Of a stretch of 42,103 nt of DNA, positions 1 through 8,185 are shown piece after piece. Numbering within the stretch: the stretch's first letter is position 1; every line of letters starts with the position of its first letter. The DNA is from an uncultured Lachnospiraceae bacterium (GTDB lineage Bacteria; Bacillota; Clostridia; Lachnospirales; Lachnospiraceae). Made by a program: the position numbers and the translations under genes. Below the pieces are notes generated by a model. That model ran no database searches and was not told where the DNA came from. It saw only the letters and a list, made by a program, of their open reading frames with translations. The stretch is from contig CAJONG010000017.1 of NCBI GenBank assembly GCA_905235845.1, forward strand, positions 1 to 42,103, written 5' to 3'.

Positions 1-1
1 G

Positions 2-967
2 ATAGAGAGTATAACCGAGGAGCCGGTGACTGTTAAGCAGGAGTCACTTAATAAGGATGAATCCGCAGAGGTTAAGGAGGAAGCCGATGTTACCCTTAAG
101 GTAACGGAAGAGAGCGAACAGAAGCAGGAGCTTAAGGTTGACTTAAGCCGGATAACCTCTTTTCCTGAAGCCAAGACCATGTACGCGGTCAGTAATGTCA
201 ATATAAGAAAAGGGCCCAGTACCGAATTCGAGGCCATAGGCATGATAAAGCTGGGTGAAGCGATTCAGGTCATCGGCAGAGATAAGGATGGATGGTATGA
301 GTTCGATTACAATGATGATATAGCATTCGCAAGTGATGATTATCTAAGTGAGGATGTTCCCGTTATTCCGACTCCTACGGTTGAGGTCGCAGATACAGCG
401 GATGCACAGGCGGCGGATGCAAGCGCGCAGGCAGCCTTAGTGACACAGGCGGCACAGGCCGCAGCAAGTGCTAAGACAGTGCAGGCACCGGCAGGGGTAC
501 TTATTATAGGCGACTCCAGATGTGTAATGATGAGAGATGCCACGAATGGAGGAGGCTGTTCGTGGATATGCCAGAATTCCAAAGGCTATAATTGGCTGGT
601 GTCAACAGCCATACCTCAGGCAGATGAGATCATAGGCAAGGATACCAAGGTCGTCATTTGCTTAGGCGTCAATGACGTGGGTAACGTCAATAAATATGCG
701 GCACTTGTGAATGTCAAGGCTGCCGAGTGGGCAGCGAGAGGTGCGAAGACGTATTATGTATCCGTTAATCCCGTATGGGAGAATGCATATGTGACAGAGG
801 AACAGGTTCAGTACTTTAATGCACAGCTTGCAGGACAGTTGACCGGTATCAAGTGGATAGATACCCATTCTTATCTCCTTAACAGCGGATACAGGCTTAC
901 GGATGGTCTTCACTTCGACAATGAGACAAGTATACGGATATTCCAGACAATAATAGGAAGTCTTTAG
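2..967 (+). CDS. SH3 domain / SGNH-hydrolase protein, 5' end cut by window edge
   Basis: The reading frame is open to the first base of the window, so the gene is 5'-truncated; a GTG at 26 is the first possible start inside but is probably internal. Counting from that GTG, an acidic, Lys/Glu-rich segment (about 1-45) leads into a bacterial SH3 domain (about 53-107, with the typical 'NVRKGPS'-like stretch NIRKGPSTEFE). An Ala-rich linker (about 118-155) then joins an SGNH/GDSL hydrolase domain: block I GDS at 162-164, GVND at 214-217, and the catalytic Asp-His pair in DGLH at 293-296. SH3 plus SGNH suggests an exported enzyme acting on cell wall or surface glycan, for example as a deacetylase or esterase; the substrate is not visible. 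A signal peptide or membrane anchor, if present, lies outside the window. The next gene, 143 bases on, is an FAD oxidoreductase of the surface-polysaccharide type. Confidence 0.8.
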   Translation: MESITEEPVTVKQESLNKDESAEVKEEADVTLKVTEESEQKQELKVDLSRITSFPEAKTMYAVSNVNIRKGPSTEFEAIGMIKLGEAIQVIGRDKDGWYEFDYNDDIAFASDDYLSEDVPVIPTPTVEVADTADAQAADASAQAALVTQAAQAAASAKTVQAPAGVLIIGDSRCVMMRDATNGGGCSWICQNSKGYNWLVSTAIPQADEIIGKDTKVVICLGVNDVGNVNKYAALVNVKAAEWAARGAKTYYVSVNPVWENAYVTEEQVQYFNAQLAGQLTGIKWIDTHSYLLNSGYRLTDGLHFDNETSIRIFQTIIGSL

Positions 968-978
968 ACAGGGGATTA

Positions 979-1100
979 GTGTGGAAAATGATGTTGATAC
1001 ATCATTTTCCACACAGCGATTTGCGCCGGGCCCAAATCGCCTTATCGCATCGGCGAATCTGAAATTCGCCTCGCGAGCCTCGCACAATGTGCTCGGCATG
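979..1100. repeat. Dispersed multi-hairpin intergenic element, long copy
   Basis: The gap before the FAD oxidoreductase gene is almost entirely folded repeat. It begins with a perfect 15-bp inverted repeat (GTGTGGAAAATGATG at 979-993, loop TTGATA, complementary arm at 1000-1014). Then come GCGATTTG/CAAATCGC (1016-1023 and 1033-1040), GGCGAAT/ATTCGCC (1052-1058 and 1064-1070) and CGAGC/GCTCG (1074-1078 and 1091-1095). Parts recur near 33570-33620 and 34443-34501. No T-run follows the hairpins, so this is not a standard terminator. Confidence 0.75.
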
Positions 1101-1110
1101 GTAGAATGTT

Positions 1111-2664
1111 ATGAGAAAAGCTATAGTGATAGGTGCCGGCCCCGCAGGGCTTACGGCAGCATATGAGCTTCTTGACAAAGCGAATGATATTGAGGTAACG
1201 GTACTCGAAGAGTCAGAGTATATGGGTGGAATATCCAAGACCGTTGAGTACAAGGGTAACCGCATGGATATGGGCGGACACAGATTCTTCTCCAAGGTTG
1301 ATAAGGTCAACGAGTGGTGGGAAAAGATGCTTCCGTTGCAGGGAGAACAGACGTGGGATTATAAGACTCTTGGGGTTATGGTTCCGCTTAAGGCCGGTGG
1401 CCCCGATCCCGAGACGGAAGACCGTACCATGCTTACAAGAAGGAGAATCTCAAGGATATTCTTCGAAAGGAAGTTCTTCGATTATCCGATATCCCTTAAA
1501 TTCGAGACGTTAGTCAATATGGGATTTATCACCACCTTACAGGTAGGATTCTCATATCTTGCGAGTGTGTTCCATAAAAGACCCGAGAAATCCTTAGAGG
1601 ACTTCTACATCAACAGATTCGGGAAAAAACTGTACAGTATGTTCTTTGAAAGATATACCGAGAATCTGTGGGGAAGGCATCCGAGCGCGATAGCTCCGGA
1701 CTGGGGTTCGCAGCGTGTAAAGGGACTATCCATAGCCGCCATCGTCAAGGATATGTTCGGCAAGGTCATGCCGGGAAAAGAGAACAGAGAGGTTGAGACC
1801 TCGCTTATCGAGGAATTCAAATATCCCAAGTTAGGACCGGGTCAGCTATGGGATGTGACTGCTGACGAAATATTAAAAAAGGGCGGAAAGATACTTAAGA
1901 ACCATCGTGTAACGGGTGTGATAAAGGATGAGAATGACCACCTTACGGGTGTAAAAGTTGAGACTTCAGAGGGTGAGAAGATATTAGAGGGTGATATCAT
2001 CATATCTTCCATGCCGGTGAAGGATCTGGTGGCAGGAATGAACGATGTCCCTGAGGATATGAGGAGTATAGCCGAGGGTCTGCCATACAGGGATTATATA
2101 ACCCTTGGAGTGCTTGTTCCGAAGCTTTTGCTTAAGAATAAGACTAAGCTTAGGACCATAAGCGATATCATTCCCGATAACTGGGTATATGTACACGACA
2201 AGGGAATAGAGATGGGGCGCTTCCAGATATACAACAACTGGTCACCCTATATGATAAAGGATATAGAGAATACCGTATGGATAGGACTTGAGTACTTCTG
2301 TTATGAAGGCGATGAATGGTGGAACATGTCAGAGGATGAGTTCGCGGATTTTGCAATTAAGGATATGATCAATCTGGGGCTTATCGCAGACAGAAGTGAT
2401 GTGATAGACTATCATGAGGAGAAGGTGAAAAAAGCTTATCCTGCGTATTTTGATACATATTCGCGGATGGGTGAACTCACCGAATACCTAAGCAGTATTG
2501 ATAATCTGTACTGTGTGGGACGTAACGGACAGCACAGATACAATAATCTCGATCATTCAATGTGCACATCTTTTGAGGCCGTGAATAATATTATCACGGG
2601 AAGAAAGGATAAGAGTAATATCTGGTCAGTCAATACAGAGACCGGATATCATGAGAGTAAGTAG
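1111..2664 (+). CDS. FAD-dependent oxidoreductase, UDP-galactopyranose mutase-like
   Basis: The protein has 517 residues. It opens with a dinucleotide-binding Rossmann motif ([15 protein letters not shown], residues 5-19) followed by an acidic strand end (VTVLEE), as in FAD-dependent amine-oxidase and UDP-galactopyranose-mutase-like enzymes. The second conserved flavin motif, MGGHRFFSK, is at about 54-62, and the C-terminal family signature [15 protein letters not shown] is near 470. Members of this group are often found in polysaccharide loci, where they are thought to process nucleotide sugars or lipid-linked sugars; the substrate cannot be read from sequence. The ATG at 1111 begins directly downstream of the hairpin element and has only a weak Shine-Dalgarno-like sequence (GGTAG). 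The MATE gene follows after 11 bases, so the two are probably co-transcribed. Family level is fairly secure; reaction unknown. Confidence 0.8.
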   Translation: MRKAIVIGAGPAGLTAAYELLDKANDIEVTVLEESEYMGGISKTVEYKGNRMDMGGHRFFSKVDKVNEWWEKMLPLQGEQTWDYKTLGVMVPLKAGGPDPETEDRTMLTRRRISRIFFERKFFDYPISLKFETLVNMGFITTLQVGFSYLASVFHKRPEKSLEDFYINRFGKKLYSMFFERYTENLWGRHPSAIAPDWGSQRVKGLSIAAIVKDMFGKVMPGKENREVETSLIEEFKYPKLGPGQLWDVTADEILKKGGKILKNHRVTGVIKDENDHLTGVKVETSEGEKILEGDIIISSMPVKDLVAGMNDVPEDMRSIAEGLPYRDYITLGVLVPKLLLKNKTKLRTISDIIPDNWVYVHDKGIEMGRFQIYNNWSPYMIKDIENTVWIGLEYFCYEGDEWWNMSEDEFADFAIKDMINLGLIADRSDVIDYHEEKVKKAYPAYFDTYSRMGELTEYLSSIDNLYCVGRNGQHRYNNLDHSMCTSFEAVNNIITGRKDKSNIWSVNTETGYHESK

Positions 2665-2675
2665 TTAATTAAGTT

Positions 2676-4022
2676 ATGGCAGACAGAAAATACGAAATGG
2701 ACATGTGTAGCGGTCCAATACTTGGCAAGATCCTCCTGTTCACGCTTCCGCTTATAGCATCGGGAGTATTGCAGCTTTTGTTCAATGCAGCCGATATGGT
2801 GGTTGCGGGGCGTTTTGCCGGAAGCGTTGCTCTGGCTGCCGTAGGAGCTACCAGCTCCCTTATCAACCTTCTTATCAATGTTTTCCTGGGACTTTCTGTG
2901 GGCTCCAATGTAGCCATAGCCCATTTCTACGGAGCCAAGATGGATAATGAGGTATCCGAGACTGTTCATACATCAGTGATGCTTGCCCTGATCGGAGGAG
3001 TAGTGTTAAGCCTGATCGGCTTTTTCGCAGCCTCTCCCATGCTTAAGCTGATGGGTACGCCTTCCGAAGTTCTTCCGCATTCGGTTGCATATATGCGTAT
3101 ATATTTTCTGGGTATGCCGGTGATGCTATTGTATAATTTCGGCGCTGCGATATTGCGCGCTGTCGGCGACACCAGAAGACCATTGTATTACCTGACGCTT
3201 GCGGGTGTGATCAATGTAGTCCTGAATGTGATATTCGTAGTTATCTTTAAGCTCGGAGTAAGAGGAGTTGCTCTTGCCACCATCATATCCCAGGCTGTGT
3301 CAGCGTTTCTTGTGCTTCGCGTACTTGTAAAAAGCAATAGTGTCATACGTGTCGAATACGGCAAACTGACCATCCATAAGGATAAGCTTATGCGTATTGC
3401 AAGGGTGGGACTGCCTGCCGGATTTCAGGGTTCTCTTTTCTCCATATCCAATGTGCTTATACAATCATCGGTCAACAGCTTCGGTGCAATTGCGGTTGCC
3501 GGCAATACGGCTGCGATGAATCTTGAGGGATTTGTATACAATTCCATGAATGCTTTTCACCAGACTGCCATCAGTTTTACCGGACAGAATATGGGGGCAC
3601 GCAGATACGACAGGGTAAAAAAGATCATGTTCGCGTGCTTATGCTGCGTTTTTCTGACCGGTGCGGTGCTTGGAATCATCTCTTATGTATTTGGAGAGAC
3701 GCTGTTGTCGATATATTCTAAGGATGCAGGAGTGATAGAGTATGGACTTAAGAGGATGGGAGTAATTATGTTAACCTATTATCTCTGTGGTATGATGGAT
3801 GTCATGGTCGGTACCATAAGAGGAATGGGATACTCTATCATGCCGATGATAGTATCGCTTATGGGCGCATGCTTATTCAGGATAATCTGGATTTTTACCG
3901 TATTTACGGTTGTACATACACCTACATGTCTGTATATTTCTTATCCCATTTCATGGGGACTTACTTTTGCAGTACATTTTATATGCTTCATCTTCATAGC
4001 GAAGAGGCGGCTTGAGCGATAA
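2676..4022 (+). CDS. MATE family multidrug/Na+ antiporter-type efflux protein
   Basis: The 448-residue protein is very hydrophobic, with about 12 membrane segments in two halves, the usual MATE length and layout. The N-terminal start 'MCSGPILGKILLFTLPLIASGVLQ' type sequence and the AADMVVAGRFAG segment after the first helix are typical of MATE proteins; the second half opens with IARVGLPAGFQG at about 242-253 and continues with TGQNMGARRYDRV at about 303-315. MATE proteins export cationic drugs or metabolites using a Na+ or H+ gradient. Because the gene lies 11 bases after a polysaccharide-type oxidoreductase, a role in exporting a surface precursor is conceivable, but the sequence looks like a DinF/NorM-type MATE rather than a Wzx flippase. 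No clear terminator follows in the 172-base gap. Confidence 0.9.
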   Translation: MADRKYEMDMCSGPILGKILLFTLPLIASGVLQLLFNAADMVVAGRFAGSVALAAVGATSSLINLLINVFLGLSVGSNVAIAHFYGAKMDNEVSETVHTSVMLALIGGVVLSLIGFFAASPMLKLMGTPSEVLPHSVAYMRIYFLGMPVMLLYNFGAAILRAVGDTRRPLYYLTLAGVINVVLNVIFVVIFKLGVRGVALATIISQAVSAFLVLRVLVKSNSVIRVEYGKLTIHKDKLMRIARVGLPAGFQGSLFSISNVLIQSSVNSFGAIAVAGNTAAMNLEGFVYNSMNAFHQTAISFTGQNMGARRYDRVKKIMFACLCCVFLTGAVLGIISYVFGETLLSIYSKDAGVIEYGLKRMGVIMLTYYLCGMMDVMVGTIRGMGYSIMPMIVSLMGACLFRIIWIFTVFTVVHTPTCLYISYPISWGLTFAVHFICFIFIAKRRLER

Positions 4023-4136
4023 AAGTCCGCCATGTGCATTCTGCACAAAAAAACTTATGACGGATATCCTTTAATCGTCAAGAAGTAAAAAATGTGCTTA
4101 CTAAAGTAAAAGATTTCCATTCAAAGAGACAGAAAA

Positions 4137-4175
4137 TTGATTTATATTCTTGATATGCGATATACATATTGCATA
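4137..4175 (+). promoter_or_regulatory. Candidate promoter with overlapping 22-bp near-palindrome
   Basis: A possible -35 TTGATT (4137-4142) and -10 TATACA (4161-4166) are 18 bases apart. Overlapping the -10 is a near-perfect inverted repeat, arm TATGCGATAT (4154-4163), spacer AC, arm ATATTGCATA (4166-4175), with one mismatched pair. The position just upstream of the lipoprotein gene fits an operator. Both the promoter and operator calls are by eye. Confidence 0.4.
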
Positions 4176-4194
4176 GAAGGATTTTAGGGTTTTT

Positions 4195-4737
4195 ATGAAA
4201 AAAAAGACGACCTTTATCATGAGTCTTATGCTGCTTCTGTTGTCGCTTTTTTCGGTGGGATGCGGAAGCAGGACGGAGAACTGGGCTTACATACACGATC
4301 CGAAGGCGACGGTTTTGTCCCTGTCCGGTAACGGCAAGGCTGTATATAAAGGGATAAGCTATGACTATACCAGGGATGATGCCTGTATAACTCTTACGGA
4401 TAAGGACGGGAATGAATTAGAGCTTAAGTACATATCCGATGGGGATGCGATGACTCTGTATGAGAAGTCAACATACACATACGAGGGAGAGGGTTCGCCC
4501 GATGGGATCGTAGGAGTATGGAAGCAGGATAACGGCTGGTTATATCGTTTTACGGATAACGGTGAATTCAGCGAGGAGGATATTTTCTCCGGACATTACA
4601 CGGTAGATGAGAGCAATTCGTCCATTAAGCTTATGTATGATGAGCCCATAGAGGATGCGGTCTTGTATTATGAGTTAAACGGCAGCGAGCTTACTATAGA
4701 TTATCCGTGGCCCATGGTAAGGACCGTAGAGGAATGA
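4195..4737 (+). CDS. Small lipoprotein of unknown function
   Basis: The 180-residue protein begins with a lipoprotein signal: MKKKTTF, a hydrophobic core, then lipobox FSVGC with the acylated Cys at residue 23. The mature part (about 157 residues) is acidic and rich in beta-prone sequence, with alternating stretches such as GVWKQDNGWLYRFTDNGEF and HYTVDESNSSIKLMY that resemble the short beta-sandwich lipoproteins of Firmicutes whose repeats read 'G.W......Y.F..DG.F'. It should be anchored on the outer face of the membrane. It precedes the sugar-transport operon by about 100 bases, but nothing ties it functionally to that operon. An AGGGT lies 5 bases upstream of the ATG. I recognise no specific family. 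Confidence 0.8.
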   Translation: MKKKTTFIMSLMLLLLSLFSVGCGSRTENWAYIHDPKATVLSLSGNGKAVYKGISYDYTRDDACITLTDKDGNELELKYISDGDAMTLYEKSTYTYEGEGSPDGIVGVWKQDNGWLYRFTDNGEFSEEDIFSGHYTVDESNSSIKLMYDEPIEDAVLYYELNGSELTIDYPWPMVRTVEE

Positions 4738-4783
4738 CGATAATACACGGTCATAGGCGCATGATGGGCGCTTATTGATAGAT

Positions 4784-4804
4784 GTGACGGCATAGGGTCG
4801 TCAC
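4784..4804 (+). promoter_or_regulatory. Hairpin / possible operator upstream of binding-protein gene
   Basis: GTGACG (4784-4789) and CGTCAC (4799-4804) are perfect complementary arms around a 9-base centre, 33 bases before the start codon of the sugar-binding lipoprotein gene. I see no good -35/-10 pair in the same gap, so this could be an operator or a leader hairpin; the function is a guess. Confidence 0.25.
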
Positions 4805-4837
4805 GCTCACACCAATTTTCATTTAAGGAGGTATATT

Positions 4838-6199
4838 ATGAAAATGAAACGTGTAGTTTCTACGCTGTTAGCAGGCGCAATGGTTCTGTCTCTTACAGCA
4901 TGCGGAAGTACTGCAGCACCGGCAGCGGACACAGCAGCACCGGCAGCGGATACAGCAGCACCCGCAGCAGACACGGCAGCACCGGCAGCAGATACGGCAG
5001 CAACAGACACTGCAAGCGCAGGGGAGCCTATTACACTCAATATGTGGTGTATCGCAACAGAGAGTGATTCTAACAGACACTCTTATGAGGAAGCTATTAA
5101 GGAAATGGAAGCTGAATTCCCTGATGTAACTCTTAACTGGGAAGCATTCGAGAACCAGTCTTACAAGACCAAGATCAAGGCTGCTGTTTCAGCAGACGAG
5201 ATGCCCGACATCTTCTTCACATGGTCTTGCGCATTCCTTGGTGATTTCGTGGATGCAGGCAAGGTATACTGCCTTGACGATGCATATCAGAATTACAAGG
5301 ACGAGCTTCCTGAGGTTATGCTCGGCAACTCTACATACGACGGCAAGCACTACGGTGTGCCGCTTACGATGAACATCGTTGGACTTTTCGCTAACATGGA
5401 TCTTCTTAAGGAAGCAGGCTATGATGAGGTTCCCGGAACATACGAAGACTTTATCGCTTGCTGTGACGCTCTTAAGGCTAAGGGAATCATTCCTTTCGGT
5501 TGCGCAGGTAAGGAGACATGGTGTGTTACAGAGTACCTTGAGTCTGTTATAGAGAAGAGCGTAGGCGCTGATACTCTTAACGATATCTTCCTCGGAAGAG
5601 CAACATGGAACAATGCGGACGTAGGTGCAGCAGTTGATACCTTCCAGAGCCTTGTTAATAATGGCTACTTCGATCCTTCAGGTATCGGTCTTACCAATGA
5701 CGAAGTTAAGGCTAACTTTATGGCAGGTAAGTATGCATTCTATATGAACGGTACATGGAACTGTGCTGACTTTGCAGCTAATGAGGAGTTCTTCCCCAAG
5801 GTTAAGGTTAGTGAGTTCCCTGTTATCAACGCTGACAAGGCTTCACTCGGACAGCTTATCGGTGGTCCTTCTGATACTCTTGCAGTAGCAGCTTCTTCTC
5901 CTAACGCTGAGAGAGCAGCAGAGTACACATTCGAGCTTGGTAAGAGAATCTGCCATTACGGTTACCTTGATGGTTGCGGACTTCCCGCTTGGACACCTTA
6001 CGGCGACACAAGTTCTATCAACGGCCTTACACAGGCAGTATCTGAGATCTGTGCAAATGCTGATTCATACGTTCTCTTCGGTGATACAGCCATGAGCGCT
6101 GACGATGCTAACACATATCTTTCATATGTTGATCAGGTATACGGCTGTCAGGTAGACGGAACACAGTTTATTGAGGGTCTGGCTAACGATATCAGATAA
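4838..6199 (+). CDS. Sugar ABC transporter substrate-binding lipoprotein (CUT1)
   Basis: The 453-residue protein has a lipoprotein signal ending in LSLTAC (acylated Cys22). The next stretch is an unusual Ala/Pro linker made of four copies of AAPAADT, then an extracellular solute-binding protein family 1 domain: ITLNMWCIATESD at the start of the mature fold, the segment MPDIFFTWS, YGVPLTMNIVGLFANMDLLKEAG, and a 'FMAGKYAFYMNGTW' stretch typical of sugar-binding proteins. It would capture a carbohydrate outside the cell and deliver it to the two permeases encoded downstream. A strong AAGGAGG ribosome binding site precedes the ATG. The gene favours TAC, AAC, TTC and AAG codons more than its neighbours do, and a terminator-like hairpin follows it; both fit much higher expression than the permeases. 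The sugar cannot be named. Confidence 0.92.
   Translation: MKMKRVVSTLLAGAMVLSLTACGSTAAPAADTAAPAADTAAPAADTAAPAADTAATDTASAGEPITLNMWCIATESDSNRHSYEEAIKEMEAEFPDVTLNWEAFENQSYKTKIKAAVSADEMPDIFFTWSCAFLGDFVDAGKVYCLDDAYQNYKDELPEVMLGNSTYDGKHYGVPLTMNIVGLFANMDLLKEAGYDEVPGTYEDFIACCDALKAKGIIPFGCAGKETWCVTEYLESVIEKSVGADTLNDIFLGRATWNNADVGAAVDTFQSLVNNGYFDPSGIGLTNDEVKANFMAGKYAFYMNGTWNCADFAANEEFFPKVKVSEFPVINADKASLGQLIGGPSDTLAVAASSPNAERAAEYTFELGKRICHYGYLDGCGLPAWTPYGDTSSINGLTQAVSEICANADSYVLFGDTAMSADDANTYLSYVDQVYGCQVDGTQFIEGLANDIR
4913..4996 (+). repeat. Four tandem 21-bp repeats encoding AAPAADT
   Basis: Four consecutive 21-base units (starting at 4913, 4934, 4955 and 4976) differ only at silent third positions and each encodes AAPAADT; a degenerate partial unit follows. 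They form the flexible tether between the lipidated Cys and the binding domain. Confidence 0.95.
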
Positions 6200-6237
6200 T
6201 CATATAAACATAAGCCGGAATTAGTTAATATGTTATA

Positions 6238-6286
6238 AATCCCTCCCAGAACTCCCATTGGGGAGGAACGGGAGGGATTATTTTTT
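6238..6286 (+). terminator. Intercistronic terminator/attenuator after the binding-protein gene
   Basis: The outer arms AATCCCTCCC (6238-6247) and GGGAGGGATT (6270-6279) enclose an inner CTCCC/GGGAG hairpin (6252-6256 and 6261-6265), followed by a run of six T (6281-6286). This is a good intrinsic terminator between the binding-protein and permease genes, suggesting partial read-through and lower permease expression. Confidence 0.8.
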
Positions 6287-6302
6287 CCGAAAGGTATTGG
6301 CA

Positions 6303-7232
6303 ATGGCTGATAATAATGCAATTACGGTAAATAGTATAAAAAGAGACAAGGTTAAGGAAAATATAGGGAAGGGTGTGACCATTTTTCTGTTCCTTCTCCC
6401 TGCATTGCTTTTATTTGTAGGGATACTGATCGCTCCGATAATCATATCCGTATACAGGAGTATGTATGACTGGAACGGCTTTTCGGAAGGAACGTTCATC
6501 GGGTTTAGCAACTATAAGGAGCTTTTTACCAACGGTTCCATAAAGTTTTTGGTTTCACTTAAGAATGCTCTTTGGATAGCATTTTTCTCGGTTTTCGTAC
6601 AGCTTCCGCTTTCACTTTTTCTTGCTCTGCTGCTTGGAAGAAAGGTTAAGGGAGAAAGGACATTTTTGTCGATATTTTTTATGCCGGTTCTGATCTCAAC
6701 AGTTGTTATAGGTCAGTTGTGGTTAAAGATATATAATCCGGATTACGGTCTTCTTAACAGATTCCTTGATGCAGTGCATCTGGGCAATCTTAAGCATGTA
6801 TGGGTCGGAGAAGTGAGTACGGCATTAGGAAGTATCATAGTGCCTACGGTATGGCAGTATATAGGCTATCATATGCTGTTGATGTATGCCGGTGTTAAGG
6901 GTGTTTCGATGGATCTCAGAGAAGCAGCGATGCTTGACGGAGCTACTAAATGGCAGGTGGACAGGTATGTAGTGATCCCGATGATAAAACCTATTATCAG
7001 AGTAAGTGTTATCTTCGCGGTTACCGGTTCCCTTAAGTCATATGACATGGTAAGGATATTGACCGAAGGAGGTCCCTTCCAGACAACTGAGGTTCCCAGT
7101 ACATTGCTTGAGAACATGTTGTTCTTAAGGAACAGGTACGGAATGGGAAGTACGATATCTGTAATGCTGATCGTGCTATGCTTTGCTTTTGCACTTGCAA
7201 TAACCGCAGCATTTAGGGAAGAGGAGGCGTGA
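6303..7232 (+). CDS. Sugar ABC transporter permease, CUT1 MalF-type
   Basis: I place the start at the ATG at 6303, after an AAAGG site at 6290-6294; an upstream in-frame codon at 6258 lies inside the terminator hairpin. The 309-residue protein has about six membrane helices, the first at LFLLPALLLFVGILIAPIIISVY. It carries the cytoplasmic EAA loop (EAAMLDGATKWQVDRYVVIP), which docks onto the ATPase, and the late segment LTEGGPFQTTEVPSTLL, found in MalF/UgpA-type permeases. It forms a heterodimer with the product of the next gene, whose start is 2 bases after this stop. No ATPase is encoded nearby, so a shared MsmX/MsmK-type ATPase elsewhere is expected. Confidence 0.92.
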   Translation: MADNNAITVNSIKRDKVKENIGKGVTIFLFLLPALLLFVGILIAPIIISVYRSMYDWNGFSEGTFIGFSNYKELFTNGSIKFLVSLKNALWIAFFSVFVQLPLSLFLALLLGRKVKGERTFLSIFFMPVLISTVVIGQLWLKIYNPDYGLLNRFLDAVHLGNLKHVWVGEVSTALGSIIVPTVWQYIGYHMLLMYAGVKGVSMDLREAAMLDGATKWQVDRYVVIPMIKPIIRVSVIFAVTGSLKSYDMVRILTEGGPFQTTEVPSTLLENMLFLRNRYGMGSTISVMLIVLCFAFALAITAAFREEEA

Positions 7233-7233
7233 A

Positions 7234-8133
7234 ATGGCAGATAAGAACAGAGTTAAGAAAAAGGCCTCCGCATACGAATATCAGGAGATAGAATACAATA
7301 TCAAGCAGACCAATCCGGTTGTTAAGGTATTCATATATATATTTCTAATAATATGGGCTGTGATCAATATATTCCCGATATATTTCATGTTCACCTTCTC
7401 GCTTAAGTCCAATGATGAGATATTCGGTGAGAATATAATCGGATTGCCCCGAAACTGGCTGTGGTCTAACTATGTATCCGCAATGAATACGGGTAATATG
7501 GGCAGATACTTTCTAAACAGCCTTATAGTGACCATTGCAGCTATCGCAATATCTATCATGGCTGCGCTCATGGCCACGTATGCACTGACAAGGATCAAGT
7601 GGAGAGCCTCAAAGCTTATGAATTCATTCCTGATGTTAGGACTCACCATACCGTTACAGGCATCAATCGTACCGGTATATGTAATCCTTTCAAAGGCTCA
7701 TTGGCTGAATAAGTATTCGACACTTATCATCCCTTATTCGGCATTCACTCTGTCTATGTCGATCTTAATCTGTACCGGATTCATGGTAGACATACCGTAT
7801 GATCTTGATGAATCGGCGAGGATAGACGGATGCGGATTGTGGAGGACATTCTTCTCCATCATACTTCCACTCATGAAGCCGGCTCTTTCGACCATAGGGA
7901 TATATGCGTATCTGCAGTGCTGGAATGAGTTCATGTTCGCGAATGTATTCATAAGCGATTCGGCGCACAGGACGCTGCCTGTAGGTATCAAGGCTCTTTC
8001 CGGAGCGTATACGACCGATTGGGGGCCTATTGGTGCGGCATTGGTGATTGCCACATTCCCGACGCTTATCGTATATATATTCTTAAGCAGGAAGATACAG
8101 GAGAGCTTTATTGCGGGAGCAGTCAAGGGTTGA
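7234..8133 (+). CDS. Sugar ABC transporter permease, CUT1 MalG-type
   Basis: The 299-residue protein starts 2 bases after the first permease gene, with GAGGAGG just upstream. It has about six membrane helices and the MalG-type EAA loop (DESARIDGCGLWRTFFSIILP), with MKPAL following. The final segment ending IQESFIAGAVKG is typical of MalG-family C-termini. It pairs with the upstream permease to form the sugar channel. A strong terminator 52 bases downstream ends the transporter unit before the kinase gene. Confidence 0.93.
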   Translation: MADKNRVKKKASAYEYQEIEYNIKQTNPVVKVFIYIFLIIWAVINIFPIYFMFTFSLKSNDEIFGENIIGLPRNWLWSNYVSAMNTGNMGRYFLNSLIVTIAAIAISIMAALMATYALTRIKWRASKLMNSFLMLGLTIPLQASIVPVYVILSKAHWLNKYSTLIIPYSAFTLSMSILICTGFMVDIPYDLDESARIDGCGLWRTFFSIILPLMKPALSTIGIYAYLQCWNEFMFANVFISDSAHRTLPVGIKALSGAYTTDWGPIGAALVIATFPTLIVYIFLSRKIQESFIAGAVKG

Positions 8134-8185
8134 TCCATAATAAGGTCCGTAATGGATAATTGCAGATATAAATGTGTGGTATATG

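Noticed and set aside
979-1014. Replication origin
   Set aside because: Two DnaA-box-like matches in one hairpin are far too few; no dnaA, dnaN or AT-rich unwinding region is near.
4047-4068. Terminator after MATE (GTGCA-TTC-TGCAC followed by A-run)
   Set aside because: The run after the stem is A, not T, on the plus strand; it would only work for minus-strand transcription, where there is no gene to end.
4819-5080. Ala- and Cys-rich minus-strand ORFs opposite the binding-protein linker
   Set aside because: They are the complement of the 21-bp tandem repeats; no ribosome binding site or promoter, and the plus-strand gene is certain.
6258-6302. Extended N-terminus of the first permease
   Set aside because: This stretch is the terminator hairpin and T-run; the ATG at 6303 has an AAAGG site and the expected family length.
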